From: Dryas octopetala
Lineage: Eukaryota > Streptophyta > Magnoliopsida > Rosales > Rosaceae
Length of the DNA: 64,000 nucleotides
Assembly (NCBI GenBank): GCA_963921425.1
Contig: OY992838.1
Span: 11,408,001-11,472,000 of the forward strand
Direction of reading: 5' to 3'
How positions within the stretch are numbered: position 1 is the stretch's first letter; every line of letters starts with the position of its first letter. The position numbers were made by a program, and so were the translations under genes. Under the pieces are notes generated by a model that searched no databases, was not told the DNA's origin, and saw nothing but the letters and a program-made list of their open reading frames with translations. Positions 24,171 through 36,909 of the stretch are shown one piece after another.

Positions 24171-27100
24171 ATGAGTCAGAACAGTGACAAGAAAATTACC
24201 CATGTTCTTTTTTGTGGGCCACATTTCCCTGCTTCACAAATTTACACAAGAGAATATTTGAAAGAGTACCCCTTTGTCCAGGTTCCTTGATTTGCTGCAT
24301 ATTTTCTCTCTATTTGGGATCAGTGCCTAGCTTTGTCTTTCTTTTATTATATTTCAAACAGGAAACATGTCATGTTGATAGGATTCTTTGTTTTATAATA
24401 TTATACCTGCCAATGACAGATGATTTGATTCGCTTATATTGTATACTGAAAGTATTCTGCTAATCTCATTATTTTAAAGAAGTGGTCACTGCATGAAGTG
24501 TTGTTGTCAATTATCCTTAGAAACTCTGCCAATGTGTTTTAATGAGGGCAATCTTAATTATTTGAATACTTTGCAGTTGTATAGATTCAATAGGTTTCAT
24601 CTGTAAGGCCCCATAAACAATTATCAAAAAATTTTATTTTCAGAAGTTTAAGAAATGACGATATTAGATTTGTTTCTTTTGTTCTCTACCATATTCATGC
24701 ACATGTGATATGGCATGCCAAAAATTCAGTTAAACAAACATATCTAATGGAAACTTTTCCTTGGCCTAGGATTTGTCAGGCTTAGGCACAAAACTTTATA
24801 AACGAATTTTCTGTCTTTGATGTGGGTTGCATACTTTCATTTGAACAAATTTTCTTTGTCTTTAAGTTGTTGGGAGCCAGTTCTTGAAAGGGTGAGCAAG
24901 GGAGAAAAATTAATTATGTCCTATTTAACTTTCGTTAATAACATGATTTCAATCACTTGCTCCGTGCTGGTGGTTAATACACCTGCCATTTCAATGGCCA
25001 CTTTTGTTGCAAGTTCAATCTGTAAAGATTGAGTGCAACACATATTAAGTATTGAAAACTTATTAACAGTTTGATAATGCTGTTTAGGATGTCAATGGAT
25101 GGGATATCTGCTTTTAATGGTCTCCCTTTAATAATTTTTTTCCTCATTTCCTTGTGTTTTCCCAGATCCCTGTATTTGCCAATGAATTACTGTAAGCTTA
25201 TGATTGTTTTCTATTTTAAGAGAGTATGAGTCGTCCTCTCTCAAGCTCTCCAGCAAGCCTTCCTATTAGGTCCCATTGAGTATTTTGATTTTAATTATTG
25301 TAGGTAGATGATGTTCCCCTTGATGATGTACCTGATGTTATCCAGAACTACAATATCTGTATAGTGAAAAGCATGAAGTTAGATTCAAATGTTCTCTCTC
25401 GTGCAAAAGATATGAAGCTTATAATGCAGTATGGCGTTGGTTTGGAAGGTCGTTTTCATGTTTTTCAAATTGTTATAAATAGTGTGTTTGGGACATCTTA
25501 TGTGCATTGTTTACAAATTGACTTTTTTTTTTAATGAAGGTGTGGACATTGATTCTGCGACTAATTTTGGTATCAAAGTCGCAAGGATTCCCAGTCATGT
25601 AACTGGGAATGCAGCCTCATGTGCCGAAATGGCCATTTATCTGATGTTGGGCCTTCTTCGAAAGCAAGTATGTTAATTTTAAACTAATATACGATCAACT
25701 TTTTTATCTTATTTTCTAATGCATTTTTTATATTGCAATTATTTCTAGTTATCATATTGTTGAATTTTCTTTGGGTCTACACCTTTCAATTTATGACCAT
25801 CCAAGTGTCCTCACACTGATTTTTTCTTTTGAATTTGGTCATTTCATCACTTCTTTCTTATGAGAAACACAAAATTGTATTAATATGCAAAAAAAAAAAA
25901 AAAAAAAGTCCAGCTATAGTAGACAAGCTGTCACTGGAGCACATACAAAAGACCTTAACCAACCAGCTACCATAAACATCAAAATACAGTCCAAAAAATT
26001 CTCAAATAAATGGAGAGCAGCTGAACCAAGCTGGGGAAAACTTAAGAGACCGCCACCTTCCAATCCGCATCAATAAGAAAAAATGGTACCTCCTAACATT
26101 CCGATGAAATTGAGGCTCATAATGAATGGGATGGAGAACTGGTACAATTTTCTGTCAGTTTTGGAATGCTTTTGCTGGCTGTCAGGATTAAGGATTAACA
26201 AAGAAAAGTGCTCTCTTTGAAGAAGATAAAGTAAAGAGGCTTGCAGAGCTGCAAACTTCTGGAATCCAGTAGCGGAAAGGGCTTTAAAGCTGAAAAATAG
26301 TTTTTTTTTTTTTCTCAAGAGGAGGCAGGTTGACTTTAGTTCAGTCAGTTTCAGGAAGTATACCAACTTATTGTGTCTTTATTCAGGATTCCTTGTGAAG
26401 TGGCTAGAAAGATGGAGAGATTGATGAGGAGTTTCTTGTGGGACGGAGTGGAGGAGGGTAAAGGGACCATTTAATAAGATGGGAGGTGGTGTCTTAGCCT
26501 AAAGAGAAAGGGGGTTTGGTGTAGGCAACTTGATGGTGAGAAATAAGACCTTTCTTGGTGTGTGGCTGTGGAGATTCCCCTTGAAGGGAGGGGCATTATG
26601 ACATGCAGTCATTAGTAGCAAATATGGAATTTCTGGATTTTGGGTGGGATGTTAAATCAGTCTTGAGAGACTCAAGTAGATGCTCATGGAGAGACATTTC
26701 CCGAGGCCTTGAGTGTTTCTTAGCTTGCCACAATTTGGATTTATGGCTGGAGGACAGACCCTTGCATGAGATGTTTCCTAGGCTCTTTTTTGGTGTCTAT
26801 GTATCACAATGCAAATGTTTCTACATTTACTGATCCCACTAATTTTTTCTTACAACTAGGATTTCGGGTTCAGGAGGAATCTAAGAGAGTTTGAGGTGGG
26901 GAATTATCTATGTGGCTATTTCCTTCTAGGGATAATGCTGGAGAATGTGAGGCTATTTCCTTCCAGAGCTGATGCAAGAAATTGGAGGTGAGAAACTTCA
27001 TGGGAGTTCTCATGCAAATCCTATTGTAACTTGCTGATTGATAATGAAGAGTTATCTTCTTTTCATCCTCTGGGCAGATATGGAAAGCAAAGGCTCCACC

Positions 27101-30100
27101 GAACATTAAGGTTTTGGCTTGGATTGAAGTGCATGGGAGGGCAAACACATGTGATTAATTTAACTGAGAAGGCCTAATGCGTGTTTGTCTCCTCATTGGT
27201 GCATCTTCTGTAAAGAGGAGGGAGATAGTGCGAACCATGTCTTTATTTGCCGTCCTTTGGCCTTGAACTTGTGGTGGAAATAATTTAGGGAGGTGAGTGT
27301 AAGTTGGGTTATTTCAGAAGAGTGTTATTCTTTTCTTAGTGAACAACATAAAGTGCTGGGTTCAGGGAAGAAAGTCAAGGTCCTATAGGGATGCATGATT
27401 TTAGCAGTTGTTTGGGTAATTTGGATGGGAAGAAATAAAAGGATTCTTGAAGATTACAATGTGGTGGATTGGAGAAACTATGGGAAAATGTCAGATTTTG
27501 GTCTGCTCTTTCGGCTTTGGTGATGGTGGGACTTAGGGAGATTTCCTTTTAAGGTATTTATTTAGACTGGAAGGCATCTGTTCGTTAGGGATTTGTGATG
27601 GTCCTGTGTTAGAGAATCGTACTGTTGTTTAGTTTTTGCTTCGTTTTGTTTGTCTAAGGTGGACTCCTAGTCCACAGCTTGTACCTTCTTTTTTTTAATA
27701 AAATCTTGTTTCGTCTCAAAAAGAGTTGAGATGGAAGTAAACATGCTTGCTCACAAAAGAAAAAAACAAAAAAATATGAAGATATTGTTGGAGGAAGTAG
27801 ATTTTCTGTGGGAAAAAAAAAAAAAAAGATTTTTGGCATTTTTACAGGCTCCACTGTCTCAAAAATCATTTTATGGATATTCCCTTCTGTTTAATTCATC
27901 TTGATTTTTGTGAGTTATGAGCTACTAGTCATGTATTTATTGTAATAATTACAGCTTTTCTTGTAATTCATCTTTTATTTAATAACAGTTTATGTTTCTT
28001 GTCAAAAGTATGATTATTGAGTAATTCTTCTATTGAGTTTGGTTCTGATATTTTCTTGCCTGCTTGTTTTCTCTGTAATTCTATTCTAGAATGAGATGCA
28101 AATTGCTATAAAGCAGAGAAAGCTTGGAGACCCAATTGGTGAAACACTACTTGGAAAAACGGTTAGTCTCTCTCTCAGGGGCTTTCTGGCATAATTTTCC
28201 TAAAATGCAGCATTGCAGTTTATTGAGTTTTTATTTTTCTATTATTATTCTTCTAAGTATGCTCTCCTGCTTGAAGTGCAAACACTGCAGATTAAAAAGA
28301 TCTGGGGATTTTATGTTTAATGACATCAACATTGCAAGGAAATTGAAGTGTGAATTGCATCAATAAAAAATTTAAAGTAACTCAATAAATATAAAACTTG
28401 AATTGAATTTATGTTTACTGCAGTTCTACTTTGTCTAATGACACACATTAGTTGCCTAGATGGAGACTTGGAGTAGTGAAAAAGGAAAAATACCATTGAA
28501 CTGATAAGTCTGAAGTATTTACTGTCAGAAACACCACCAGACTTCTTTAAAATGAGTAATAAAAAGAACACTAAGATTTCTTTTCTTTTTTATAAGAACC
28601 AGATTGAAAAAATTCATGAAAGCTTTCACAATATTGCCCTTGATAACACCCCCAACAAGATTGAAAACAGCCACTAATCATCAGGCCTTGGAGCTTTTTT
28701 GCCACCCATGCCCTGCTGTACCTCATAAACGAAAATTGTGTGGACGTTCTAACCAGCTTGCTTCCACTAATCAATGGATGCAAAATTAAAACCATTCATT
28801 CTAGACTGCCACTCGCTGGTTTTGGTATAAAGTATTCTACAAAAATTAATAATCCCACCCCATACCAATAAATCATGAAAGACCTTCCCATTAACTGTCA
28901 TCCACTTGGCATTGTGATATACAGTGCCCTTGACTTGAGATGACTTGAAACAATACTATTGCCTATATCAACTGTGAAACATAGAACAAAACAAAAGACA
29001 CGCCTAGGATAGTAATTAAGGGTCGTTCTGATTAGCTTAATGGCTCGCTTGGATTCTATTAAATTATCTTGCATAAAAAATTAGTTAATAACAAGCTGCA
29101 AAAAAAAAATAAAGTAAAAAAAGTGGTCAGAAAAACAATTTGATTGCTGAAAAGTAATTGGAAAATCCAGTATTCCAGTTATTGGAAATCTTCAGCGATC
29201 TGGATTTTAATGATATCGGTGCTCCAGCTTTATCGACTGTTAATAAAATAAAAAAGCCTAATCTTTCTTGCTTCATTGTAATAAACATAATTTCATCATT
29301 GATAAATGATTAGAATATGCTATCATTCTGTAACTTTTCTGTAAGTCTTATGGTCAGCATTGTAATTTGTGAAAAAAAAAAAGTGTTGATTTACACATGT
29401 TGAAACTCATGACTGTTACTAAATGCTTTGATGTCCAGTTATGTTATCAGAAATGTTGCTGTTGTCTCATGTTCAAGACAGTTTTTAGAATTTGGATTTC
29501 TTTGTCAATGCATGCAGGTCTTCATTTTAGGATTTGGAAATATTGGAATTGACTTGGCAAAGCGCTTGAGACCATTTGGTGTGAAAATTATTGCTACAAA
29601 ACGGAGTTGGGCCACACATTCACATTCTTGCCAAGCAAATGGTATGTAAGGATAGCTAGAACCCTGAATTTTGATAAAGCAAAACAAAAGGCCATATACA
29701 TCACGGTCCATGTTGTATCTTCAGCATTTTCAGTTCAAAATGGTCCCGCTGATGATTTGGTTGATGAGAAGGGTGGCCATGAAGATATCCACAAGTTTGC
29801 AAGCAATGCAGACATTGTTGTTTGTTGCTTGTGTTTAAACAGTGAAACAGTAAGATCCTCAGTCAATTTTATACCATATGCTTCTGCAATGAATGATGAC
29901 TTGTTCATGTTGCACCTACTCTAGCACTATATATAAATCTGTCCCAATATGGCAATATGAACATTCTGAAATAATTAAAGAACATAATGTTTAAAGCCAA
30001 ATAATTAAAACCTTATGTTATTATAAATAAAGCTAAATGATTGACCTCCAAACATGAAGTCTAATAGAAAAACTAAATAAAGTACACTTAATTTTCATGC

Positions 30101-31525
30101 TTGTGCTAAATTATAATGCCTAAAATAAATACAAATTGTCTTTGTTGCATCTGTCATCATTTGATATGTTGAGCTAACCTTAATGCCCAATCTCCTTTTC
30201 CTCTTCTCTAAACCTCACATTTTTCTTTCTGTATTCTCTTAATCTCTCTTCTATCTCTTTCTCCATTCTTTATCTATTTCTCTCTCCTTCCCTAATATAT
30301 TCCCTGTCATGCATCAACAACTTTATAAGATTTTTTATGCATTTTTCTTTCTATTATTTTTCTATAATATAATAGACATGGCTAAGTCTGTAATGTCCTG
30401 TATTTAATGGTTTAAGTTGTTTAACCTATATGACCCACATGTTGGTGTTGTCCCTTTTAACATGAAATTTATTGAGTTCTTTTATTTCTAGTTATGTAGA
30501 TATCAAGAATTCATCCAAATTAGCTTTCATATAGTGGGACTGTATTGTGTCTGAGAGGCCAATCAACATAAACTCAATTCATCTGCCAAAGAGTCAGTGA
30601 TGCTTAGTTGTCTGATTCCTACTTTTTTATATTTTGCCTTTCAGGTGGGCATTATAAACAAGTCATTTATATCTGCAATGAGAAAGGTTTGGTTTTAATG
30701 CACAGTAATTTGACGGAGAAGCATAATTTTGTTGGAATGACGAAATCATATTAGTAAATTTAAGTTTTTATCTGCAACCTCATTTTTCTGTTATTTCTTT
30801 TCTTGGTGTTTATCCTAATATTTTATTTTTTCTTATATTTTTGTGCTATGTCAGGGTGCCCTTCTCGTAAATATTGCGCGGGGGGGTCTCCTGGAGTATG
30901 AAGCTGTTTCATATTACCTTGAGTCTGGCCACTTGGGTGGCTTAGGCATTGATGTGGCTTGGAGTGAACCATTTGATCCTGATGATCCAATTTTGAAGTT
31001 CAATAATGTTCTGATCACACCTCATGTGGCAGGAGTTACAGAGTATTCTTACAGATCCATGTCCAAGGTAAGCACCCCCTAGCAAATACTGATGTAGGCC
31101 GTAGCAGAGTAGAAAATAGAAAAAGAACTAGAATAAGGAAAAGTTGTTTACAAGGATGGCCTATTCAGATAGGAAATTTAAAATTATAAAAAAAGAAAAG
31201 AAAGAAAATATAGGCTGAGAGAGAGAGAGAGATAGGATTCTTTGAGAGTCATAAAAAAGACCATAGAGAGCTATACAATTCTCCAATAGTCCAATGTGAG
31301 ATAACATAACAAGGCCAACAATATGGCATAGACAATTCCCAACAATTATTAGTTAGTGTTTTGTACTGCTTTCCTGTTAGTACCATGTTTATGTGGATTG
31401 TGGTAGTCTCTTTGGATTGTGACCCTTATGCTTTTGTGGTGGCTGAACAAATACAGGTAGTTGGTGATGTTGCCATTCAACTTCATGAAGGGAAGCCTTT
31501 GACAGGAATTGAGTTTGTCAACTGA
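24171..31525 (+). CDS. D-isomer-specific 2-hydroxyacid dehydrogenase
   Basis: Nine coding exons: 24171-24281, 25304-25448, 25540-25667, 28090-28161, 29518-29641, 29734-29849, 30645-30686, 30855-31067 and 31457-31525, total 339 aa ending GIEFVN. All junctions are GT-AG and phases agree. The Rossmann motif GFGNIG is at 157-162; the catalytic trio of the family is visible as Arg255 (NIARGG), Glu284 (WSEPFDP) and His303 (TPHVAG). It therefore should reduce or oxidise a small 2-oxo/2-hydroxy acid with NAD(P)H; the substrate is not readable. It closely resembles Arabidopsis At1g72190 as I recall it. The ATG is the first after an in-frame TGA at 24144-24146. A leader exon is likely (donor 22870, acceptor ending 24143). 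Exon 6 has a second in-frame acceptor 9 bases earlier (start 29725). Two introns contain LINE pieces. Confidence 0.93.
25860..26065 (-). mobile_element. LINE 3' tail, minus strand
   Basis: On the complement, coding-like sequence passes into a T-rich run and then gcatattaatacaattttg, a common end of plant LINEs. It lies in the fourth dehydrogenase intron and directly abuts an oppositely oriented LINE. Confidence 0.5.
26066..27725 (+). mobile_element. 5'-truncated L1-type LINE, degenerate
   Basis: Across three frames one can read the end of a LINE reverse transcriptase: SVLECFCWLSGLRINKEKC, then VARKMERLMRSFLWDGVEEG, then VWLWRFPLEG. These are followed by the zinc-binding domain found after plant LINE reverse transcriptases (CIFCKEEGDSANHVF, with its Cys and His). 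It ends in aataaaatcttg plus an A-rich stretch at about 27725. Stops and frameshifts are frequent, so it is dead. It makes up most of the 2.42-kb intron between exons 3 and 4 of the dehydrogenase. Confidence 0.85.
28560..28800 (-). mobile_element. LINE reverse transcriptase fragment
   Basis: The complement carries a short, frameshifted stretch including VGGVIKGNIVKAFMNFF, similar to the FF..CWDVIKGDL.. block upstream of the LINE catalytic core. It lies in the intron between dehydrogenase exons 4 and 5. The match is by eye only. Confidence 0.45.
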
Positions 31526-32920
31526 TTCATTGGAGAGAACTGGTTGATTGTGAAACTAGATTGATTTGGACATCCGTGCAAGACCATTGTTACATGTATG
31601 TGTAAATGGAGGGATTTTATACATTAAACTTAAATTGATCGTCTTTTCTTGTGTTATGTAGTTGGAAACTCTGTAAGATGAGATGAAAAAGAGCCGTACC
31701 CCAAAATTTAATGAGGAAGTTACCTTATATGGAAATTTGGGATTCCTTAGACACTGTTCCTTCCTTGAAAACATCCCCCCTATGTAGTCGAATAATATTA
31801 TTACAGATTTTTTTTTTTAGAGTATTTACATGGTTGTTTAGGTTAGCAAAAGTAAGAATAGAACGAGTGTAATTTGTTTGCTTGTTTAAAAAGTTCAGAA
31901 AAAAAAAAAAAAAAAAACAGTCACATACTATTGGGCTATATTGACTTGTAAGGATGAGACTAATTGTTTATTTATTGGGCTCTATGGACTTGTAAGGATG
32001 AGACTAGACCTAGGTAATCTTCAATATCGAGAAATTTTCTATGCATAATGTTCCTTCTTTAACTAAATCGCATATGTTTTATGATTTTTTTTCACCCTTT
32101 GATTTTAAACTTTGCAGGATTTAATTATTTAGGATATAAATCATCAAGACCTATTCCTTAATTTTAACTCTCATTTCTCAGTTAGAGTTTAGGTTTTACC
32201 TCCCAAGTTGTAGTTGTGGGCGTAGGATGAGATAAAGTCAATGAAGCGATATTAATAGAAACATCTCCAGTTCTCCACACTTCATTCTTCTTATACCACA
32301 TGGTTTATCGAAGTTTAATAATAAATTAAAAGACTTGATGACACAACCAAAACATTTATTCAAACTACATGAAACTTCAATTCATAGATGAATCTATGCC
32401 CCTTACACTATGAAGGTATTTTGTAAGCTTTCTCCTTTTTCCTTTTCTTTTTTTTTTTTCTTGGGGTTGGGGGATTATGAATATGTCAAAATTCAAACGG
32501 CAATTCACGAATAAATTTAAAGCCAATCAATGAGAAAAATAATAACTTGAGAGACTTGAAATGACTGAATTGTCCATATAGTATATTCAATAAAATCCAG
32601 ACTGTTCCAATAAAAAGTAACTAAAAGTCTAAAACTCCTGCTCGGCCATTTCAGCCTGTCTACAGCTTATTAATTTTGAGCAGCATAGCAGTTGCATAAT
32701 GCATCAGTATTTGAAACATAAAAGGCCAAATGTATCTTTTATTTGAAAAATAAATAGTCTCAGCAGATGCTATTGTACACAATACCATATTGTCTGTCAA
32801 TCAAACCTACCAGGACAGAAACCCCCAAAGAATGGTGTTGCAATGAAATAACACGTATCTCTCACCTTTTGTTTTTCTGTATTCTTTTTTCTGCTATTTT
32901 CTCTAGCTTATTTTAGATTT
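31526..32920. other. 3' UTRs and convergent intergenic spacer
   Basis: The dehydrogenase and the invertase converge here. The first 270 or so bases are probably dehydrogenase 3' UTR and the last 200 or so invertase 3' UTR. A short tandem duplication at about 31930-32005 repeats acttgtaaggatgagacta with a period near 49 bp. Nothing else is recognised. Confidence 0.45.
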
Positions 32921-35900
32921 TCAGCAAGTCCAAGACGACGATCTCTTAATCACTGGCTTCATTTGCTTGTCCTCTTCCAGTGAAATCATCCCCAAGTGGG
33001 ATGGATCCTCTAGCATCATCTTTGCAACCAGATACCCTGCTATTGACCATGTCTGGTACTTCCTTGCCTGTTTACCAATATATCTCCCGAGTTTCCCATC
33101 ATAATATTCGGGCCACGAATCCTTTAGCAGACGACTCTCCGCTAGCTCAATTGCCTTTCTTGCAATTTGTGGCCGTCCCGTTTTAATGCAGGCGGCAGTT
33201 AGCATCCATAAAAGCACTGTACACATGATACAGAGAGATGTTAACAAACATTTGCAAACAATGTTCAGTGAAAAGAAACAATATAATCAAATAAATAAGT
33301 TCATAATTCCAAAAGTTAACATAATGTTTACAAGGAAAAAGAAGATATTAAACAAATAGAAACAAAAAGATAATGACAGTGGATGTCTAGCTGAGCGTGA
33401 AAAAGGAGGGAGAGAGGTAAAGATAACTATTTGGCCTGATTGGACGCCTCCTTTTAGCTAAAAGATTCGCCACTTGATTACCCGCTGAATGATACAGGAT
33501 TATGTTCAATTATTACAAACATAACTGAGAATAAAAATGGACAGTAAAAAAAAAAAAACATTTATCACTATCTTATAAGTAAAAATTAAGTTATATAATG
33601 CATTAATGTGATGGGACAATTCAATCCAACCCTGGAACTGATAATAATATGAGCATACTAATACAGATAAATTGAAGGTGATATTTGAAAAGTATCCTTT
33701 TGCTTAGTGGTTAAAGAAACATAACCAATAAAATGGTAAGCACCCAAACCTAAACCCTAAGCCTTAGTCTGATTACTTGACCATGAAAGCTCAAATGAGC
33801 ATATTCAAAAGAAACTGGTATTGAAACACAATTGAAAATCAAGCATCAAGAAATGCAATCAATGCTAGGAAAGGGAATCAAGTTTCTTGAAAGTAATCCT
33901 ATGAGGATTCAACTAAGGGCCTGTTTGGTTCATTTGCAAAAACATTTTTCCACTATTAAAATCACAAAAACAGAAAACAGCGTGAAATATAAAGCCGATG
34001 TTTTCGCAACAATATTGAGAAACAAGCTCTTTTTGGGTAAATTTTAGAAAACAAGCTCAAAGAAGGAAAATATCAAACTAACTTTTTCAAATCAGATTTC
34101 AGTTCAGAAATTATAAAACTATTAAGAAAGAAAGAAAGAAAAGAAGCAATGCAGTAACTAGTGTTTCAGATGAATGCAATGACAAAGCATCGTCCCAATA
34201 TCATTTCCTTCATGTAAAAGCGTATCAGAGGTTTACTAATGAAATAAGGTGCAGAAGTAAACAATCAAGGATAACTTACACACTTTGGTCAAGTACAAGA
34301 AAGACTTCAAATGCATCAAGATGTGAAAACAGCAGGGAAGGGAAAATGGCAGAGAGATATAAGTAGTAAAAGAGCATGATCAGCAATGATTGAACAACAA
34401 TTATATGGTAGGGTCTTTGTCAATTTTCAATTATATGGAACTAGATAGGACTGAATGACAGAACAGCATAACCAAGATAGTTTGGATTACAGCTCAGTTC
34501 AGAACTTTAGGCAACAAACAATTTGTTCCCCATGATTTCTGAGGCTGTGTATGTGATATGAAAAATTCCATTGAAAACCAAGTGTACAGAACATAATTAT
34601 CAATTCTATCAAGGAAAGTCAAATAATCAGTGTACAGAACATGGATTATGGTAACAACAACTTGGAAATTTCAGCATGTGGATAAGTCTGGACAATTCTC
34701 TCTGTAGAAATTAGAGCATCCAACCCAAAGTCAATTGGCAATGGGTGGAGAGCCCCAAGACCTTATAAATTGTAAGGCAAAGCTTTACTACCCTGACATG
34801 GGATGTTACTGACTTGGGATGTTACTCTCAACACTCACTTACCTCATTAAGTCAATTATGCTTTCATTTCAGTGCATTGTTCTTGTGGAAGTCAATAAAG
34901 ATTGAATGTTCAAACAGACAAATGTTTCTACAAAATAGATTCTGGACCACTAAGCTCGTTTGAAATTTTCATCAGTAGTGCCTTTTGCATACAACTATTA
35001 CTTTGTTTCCACCTTGGAAAACAAGAAGCCATAATCCATTATCCAAACAACAATGCAATACTGTGACTATCATAACCACAATAAATTCATTATCCAATCA
35101 AAAATGCAATAATGTTACCATCATTCATAACTACAGAAATTCATGTTGAATTTTAAATTGCAAACAGAGAAAAAACCTAGAAACTTCATAAGAGGGACAA
35201 ACCTGGCCAAGACCCTCCATTATGGTAACTCCATCTGGTATTCTTGGGATCACAGCCAGTGACGAGTCGCCACTCATGACTTTCTATTGCTGGGTAGCAT
35301 ATTTTTAACGGCATTTCTCCAACCAACTCTTCCCAGCGAGATTCAATAAGATCCATTATAGCCATTGATTGCTCTGGGGTTGCAAGAGAAGATAGAATTG
35401 CAACACAGTTACCTAGAGCAAACCATCGGAAATCCATCCTTGCAGGACTGACATTGCCAATAAAGTAGCCACCACGGCTTGGCATAAAATCAAATACCCA
35501 GTCTGGGATGGAATCAGGAATGACATTGAACTTATTTACTGCAGTGTGTGAGTACTCTTCAGTCTTATAACGGTATATGTCATTTAGTTGTTGGAAATCA
35601 AGCCAGAAGTAACCTCGCATGTGGTAACTTAAGGCATGCAAACGCTTCACAATTCGCTCTATAAATTCTTTCCCCTCTGCATCAGGTTTTAGCAATGCCA
35701 AAGCACATCTCAATGCCATAAAAAAAAGGGCTTGAATTTCAATAGGATAACCATATATTCCCTGGGAAAAGAAAAAAAAAAACACATTAATTAATTACAT
35801 GTAAAATAAGATATTAAATTTGTAATAAAAACAAGTGAAGTCATCAGGTAGACATGAAAACTTGAAATAAGCTACAAACCACATAAGTGAAAATTAACAG

Positions 35901-36863
35901 ACAAGAATACATAAACGGTGGAATACAGTTACACAGCTCACTGACTATTTCTCTTCTGTTATTCCTTTTTTTTTTTTTTTCTCATCTTCTATAACTCCAC
36001 TTGTTTTTATCAGTGTTAAGAAAAATGTAAGTATGCCGAAGAATTTGAAAGTACAGTATAAATATCAACCTAAGTATTTTGAAGCACACACAAATTACCC
36101 ATGAAATATATATATAGGAGAATTCTCTAATCAGGGTGTCCTCATTTTAAGAAAAAGAAGGTGCCACATTGTGGGACAACTTCTGTAATGTGGTCCAATA
36201 ACGTGAACAGTCTATTTTTTAGGTTTCCCTCACGGATCATCCCTGCAACAAATCAACGAAATCTAAAACCACCAAGCCATCTAATTGTCGTCAAAAAAAT
36301 AGACAAACATAGTGTTGATAATAAACTTAGAACTGACCAATATGATAATCAAATAACTGAAAATTTCCTTTTTGGCTAATTTTTGTACGGATGATTCTTA
36401 ACTGAAAACCTAAAATATAAACAATTTAGATCAATTGACCACATTGGATGGACTAATCATCTGTCTTTGGAAAGGATATGGGGTTCAAAGTTCTTGAACA
36501 GATTTTAGAGAATTCAAGTTGCAAAGCCCTTCTATCACTCCACAGCAGACTTAAAGAGAAATTTTCTGAGGTCAAAGAAAGGACAACTTTCCTATTTCAA
36601 TTTCATTTAAGTTCCTCCTAAGATTAAGATTCCAGCCATTAGGAAAAGAGGAAGAAACTGAAACACTAGCAACTGACGCATTATCAGAAGAAGACAATCT
36701 ATAAAGATGAAGAAACAAAATGCATAAAGGAGATTCCCCACCCAACTATCTTCCCAAAACCTCTCTCTCTCTCTATAAAGATGCATTACCAGAAGAAGAC
36801 AGTCTATAAAGATGCAGAAACAAAATGCATAAAGGAGATTCCCCACCCAACTATCTTCCCAAA

Positions 36864-36909
<46 letters not shown>

